DNA from: Chitinophagaceae bacterium
Lineage (GTDB): Bacteria > Bacteroidota > Bacteroidia > Chitinophagales > Chitinophagaceae
Assembly (NCBI GenBank): GCA_020854215.1
Contig: JADZFY010000236.1
Location: forward strand, 1-39,254
Direction of reading: 5' to 3'
DNA length: 39,254 nucleotides
Shown piece by piece: positions 38,789-39,254 of the stretch. Within the stretch, counting starts at the first letter, position 1; every line of letters begins with the position of its first letter. The position numbers and the translations under genes were made by a program. The notes beneath the pieces were generated by a model. It was given only the letters and a program-made list of their open reading frames with translations. It searched no databases and was not told the origin of the DNA.

Positions 38789-39254
38789 ATGAAAAAGTTA
38801 CTTTCTCTTTTCTCCGCATTAATTTTAACGGTTTCTTTATTTGCCCAAACAACCTGGAAGGCAGACCCGATGCATTCTAAACTAACGTTTACGGTTACCC
38901 ACTTGGGTATTTCTGATATTGCAGGATTGTTCAGGACGTTTGATGTTACCGTAGTTGCCGGCAAGCCTGATTTTAGTGACGCAGTTTTTGAACTTTCGGT
39001 GGATGTAGCTTCAATTAATACAGAAGTACAGATGCGGGATGACCATTTGAAGAGCGCTGATTTTTTTGATGTTGAAAAATATGCTAAGATGACCTTTAAA
39101 AGCACCGATATAAAAAAGTCAGGTACCAATAAATATCTGCTTACAGGAAATCTTACGCTCCATGGAATTACGAAACCGGTAACAATGAATCTTTGGTACA
39201 GGGGAACTATCGAAAATCCGCAGTCTAAAGCATTTACTTCGGGCTTCCAGTTAA
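38789..39254 (+). CDS. YceI-family periplasmic protein, 3' end cut by the window
   Basis: The frame begins at ATG 38789 and runs off the end (155 codons visible). It has a signal peptide (KKLLSLFSALILTVSLFAQ) and then the YceI lipocalin-like fold: WKADPMHSKLTFTVTHLGIS, FELSVDVASINTEVQMRDDHL, FFDVEKYAKMTFKST and NLTLHGITKPVTMN. These proteins bind isoprenoid-type lipids in the periplasm. A 92-base gap separates it from the FrnE-like gene, with an A-rich leader just before the start and no clear promoter motif. Only about 15-35 residues are missing by comparison with the usual length. Confidence 0.93.
   Translation, partial: MKKLLSLFSALILTVSLFAQTTWKADPMHSKLTFTVTHLGISDIAGLFRTFDVTVVAGKPDFSDAVFELSVDVASINTEVQMRDDHLKSADFFDVEKYAKMTFKSTDIKKSGTNKYLLTGNLTLHGITKPVTMNLWYRGTIENPQSKAFTSGFQL

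Overview
The window looks like a chromosomal segment of a Bacteroidota bacterium, most like the Chitinophagaceae. The evidence is internal. Start codons mostly lack Shine-Dalgarno sequences and sit behind A/T-rich leaders. Several genes follow the Bacteroidota -7 promoter element TAnnTTTG. Signal peptides often end in the form '..AQ', and families typical of the phylum are present (DUF4251, DUF1080, a TonB-dependent receptor, and an OmpA protein with TPR and PD40 domains). No rRNA, tRNA, CRISPR array, phage or transposase gene was recognised.

Layout. Bases 1-764 hold a tandem array of about 84-bp hairpin units beside a glycerophosphodiesterase lipoprotein gene. From 1.7 to 9.1 kb lie thyA, folA, a SAM methyltransferase, the split proton-translocating transhydrogenase (pntAA, pntAB, pntB) and an RNA cytosine methyltransferase. 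The pnt operon is interrupted by a four-helix-bundle (S23/Avd-like) gene set in repeat-derived DNA. From 9.1 to 14.3 kb come a LysM/RlpA-like cell-envelope protein, a Tat-exported Gfo/Idh/MocA oxidoreductase paired with a DUF1080 lipoprotein (probably 3-keto-glycoside chemistry), and a reverse-strand oxidoreductase/SDR pair. From 14.3 to 21.9 kb lie murB, an unknown secreted protein, thrS-infC, the TPR/PD40/OmpA protein and a DUF4251 protein.

A 667-base gap (21886-22552) has no intact gene. It does carry a promoter-like element, what may be the last codons of an outer-membrane barrel, and a strong hairpin directly after that stop. An AEC transporter follows, then a three-gene operon that I interpret as outer-membrane copper handling: a secreted CxxxC protein, a Met/His-rich YtkA-like lipoprotein, and a TonB-dependent receptor with an OprC-like CxxxM plug motif. 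Next are a GNAT protein, a fasciclin lipoprotein and a reverse-strand glycan operon (GH9, DUF5009 acyltransferase, GH10-like). The right end holds a KefB-type antiporter, a Crp/Fnr regulator, a perfect FNR-type box in front of an NADP-dependent oxidoreductase, a FrnE-like DsbA protein and a YceI gene cut by the window edge.

The items most worth a second look are the hairpin array, the four-helix gene and its inverted repeats inside the pnt operon, the putative copper operon, the FNR-type box next to a cysteine-free regulator, promoters placed almost on the start codon, and the possible gene relic at 22.2 kb.
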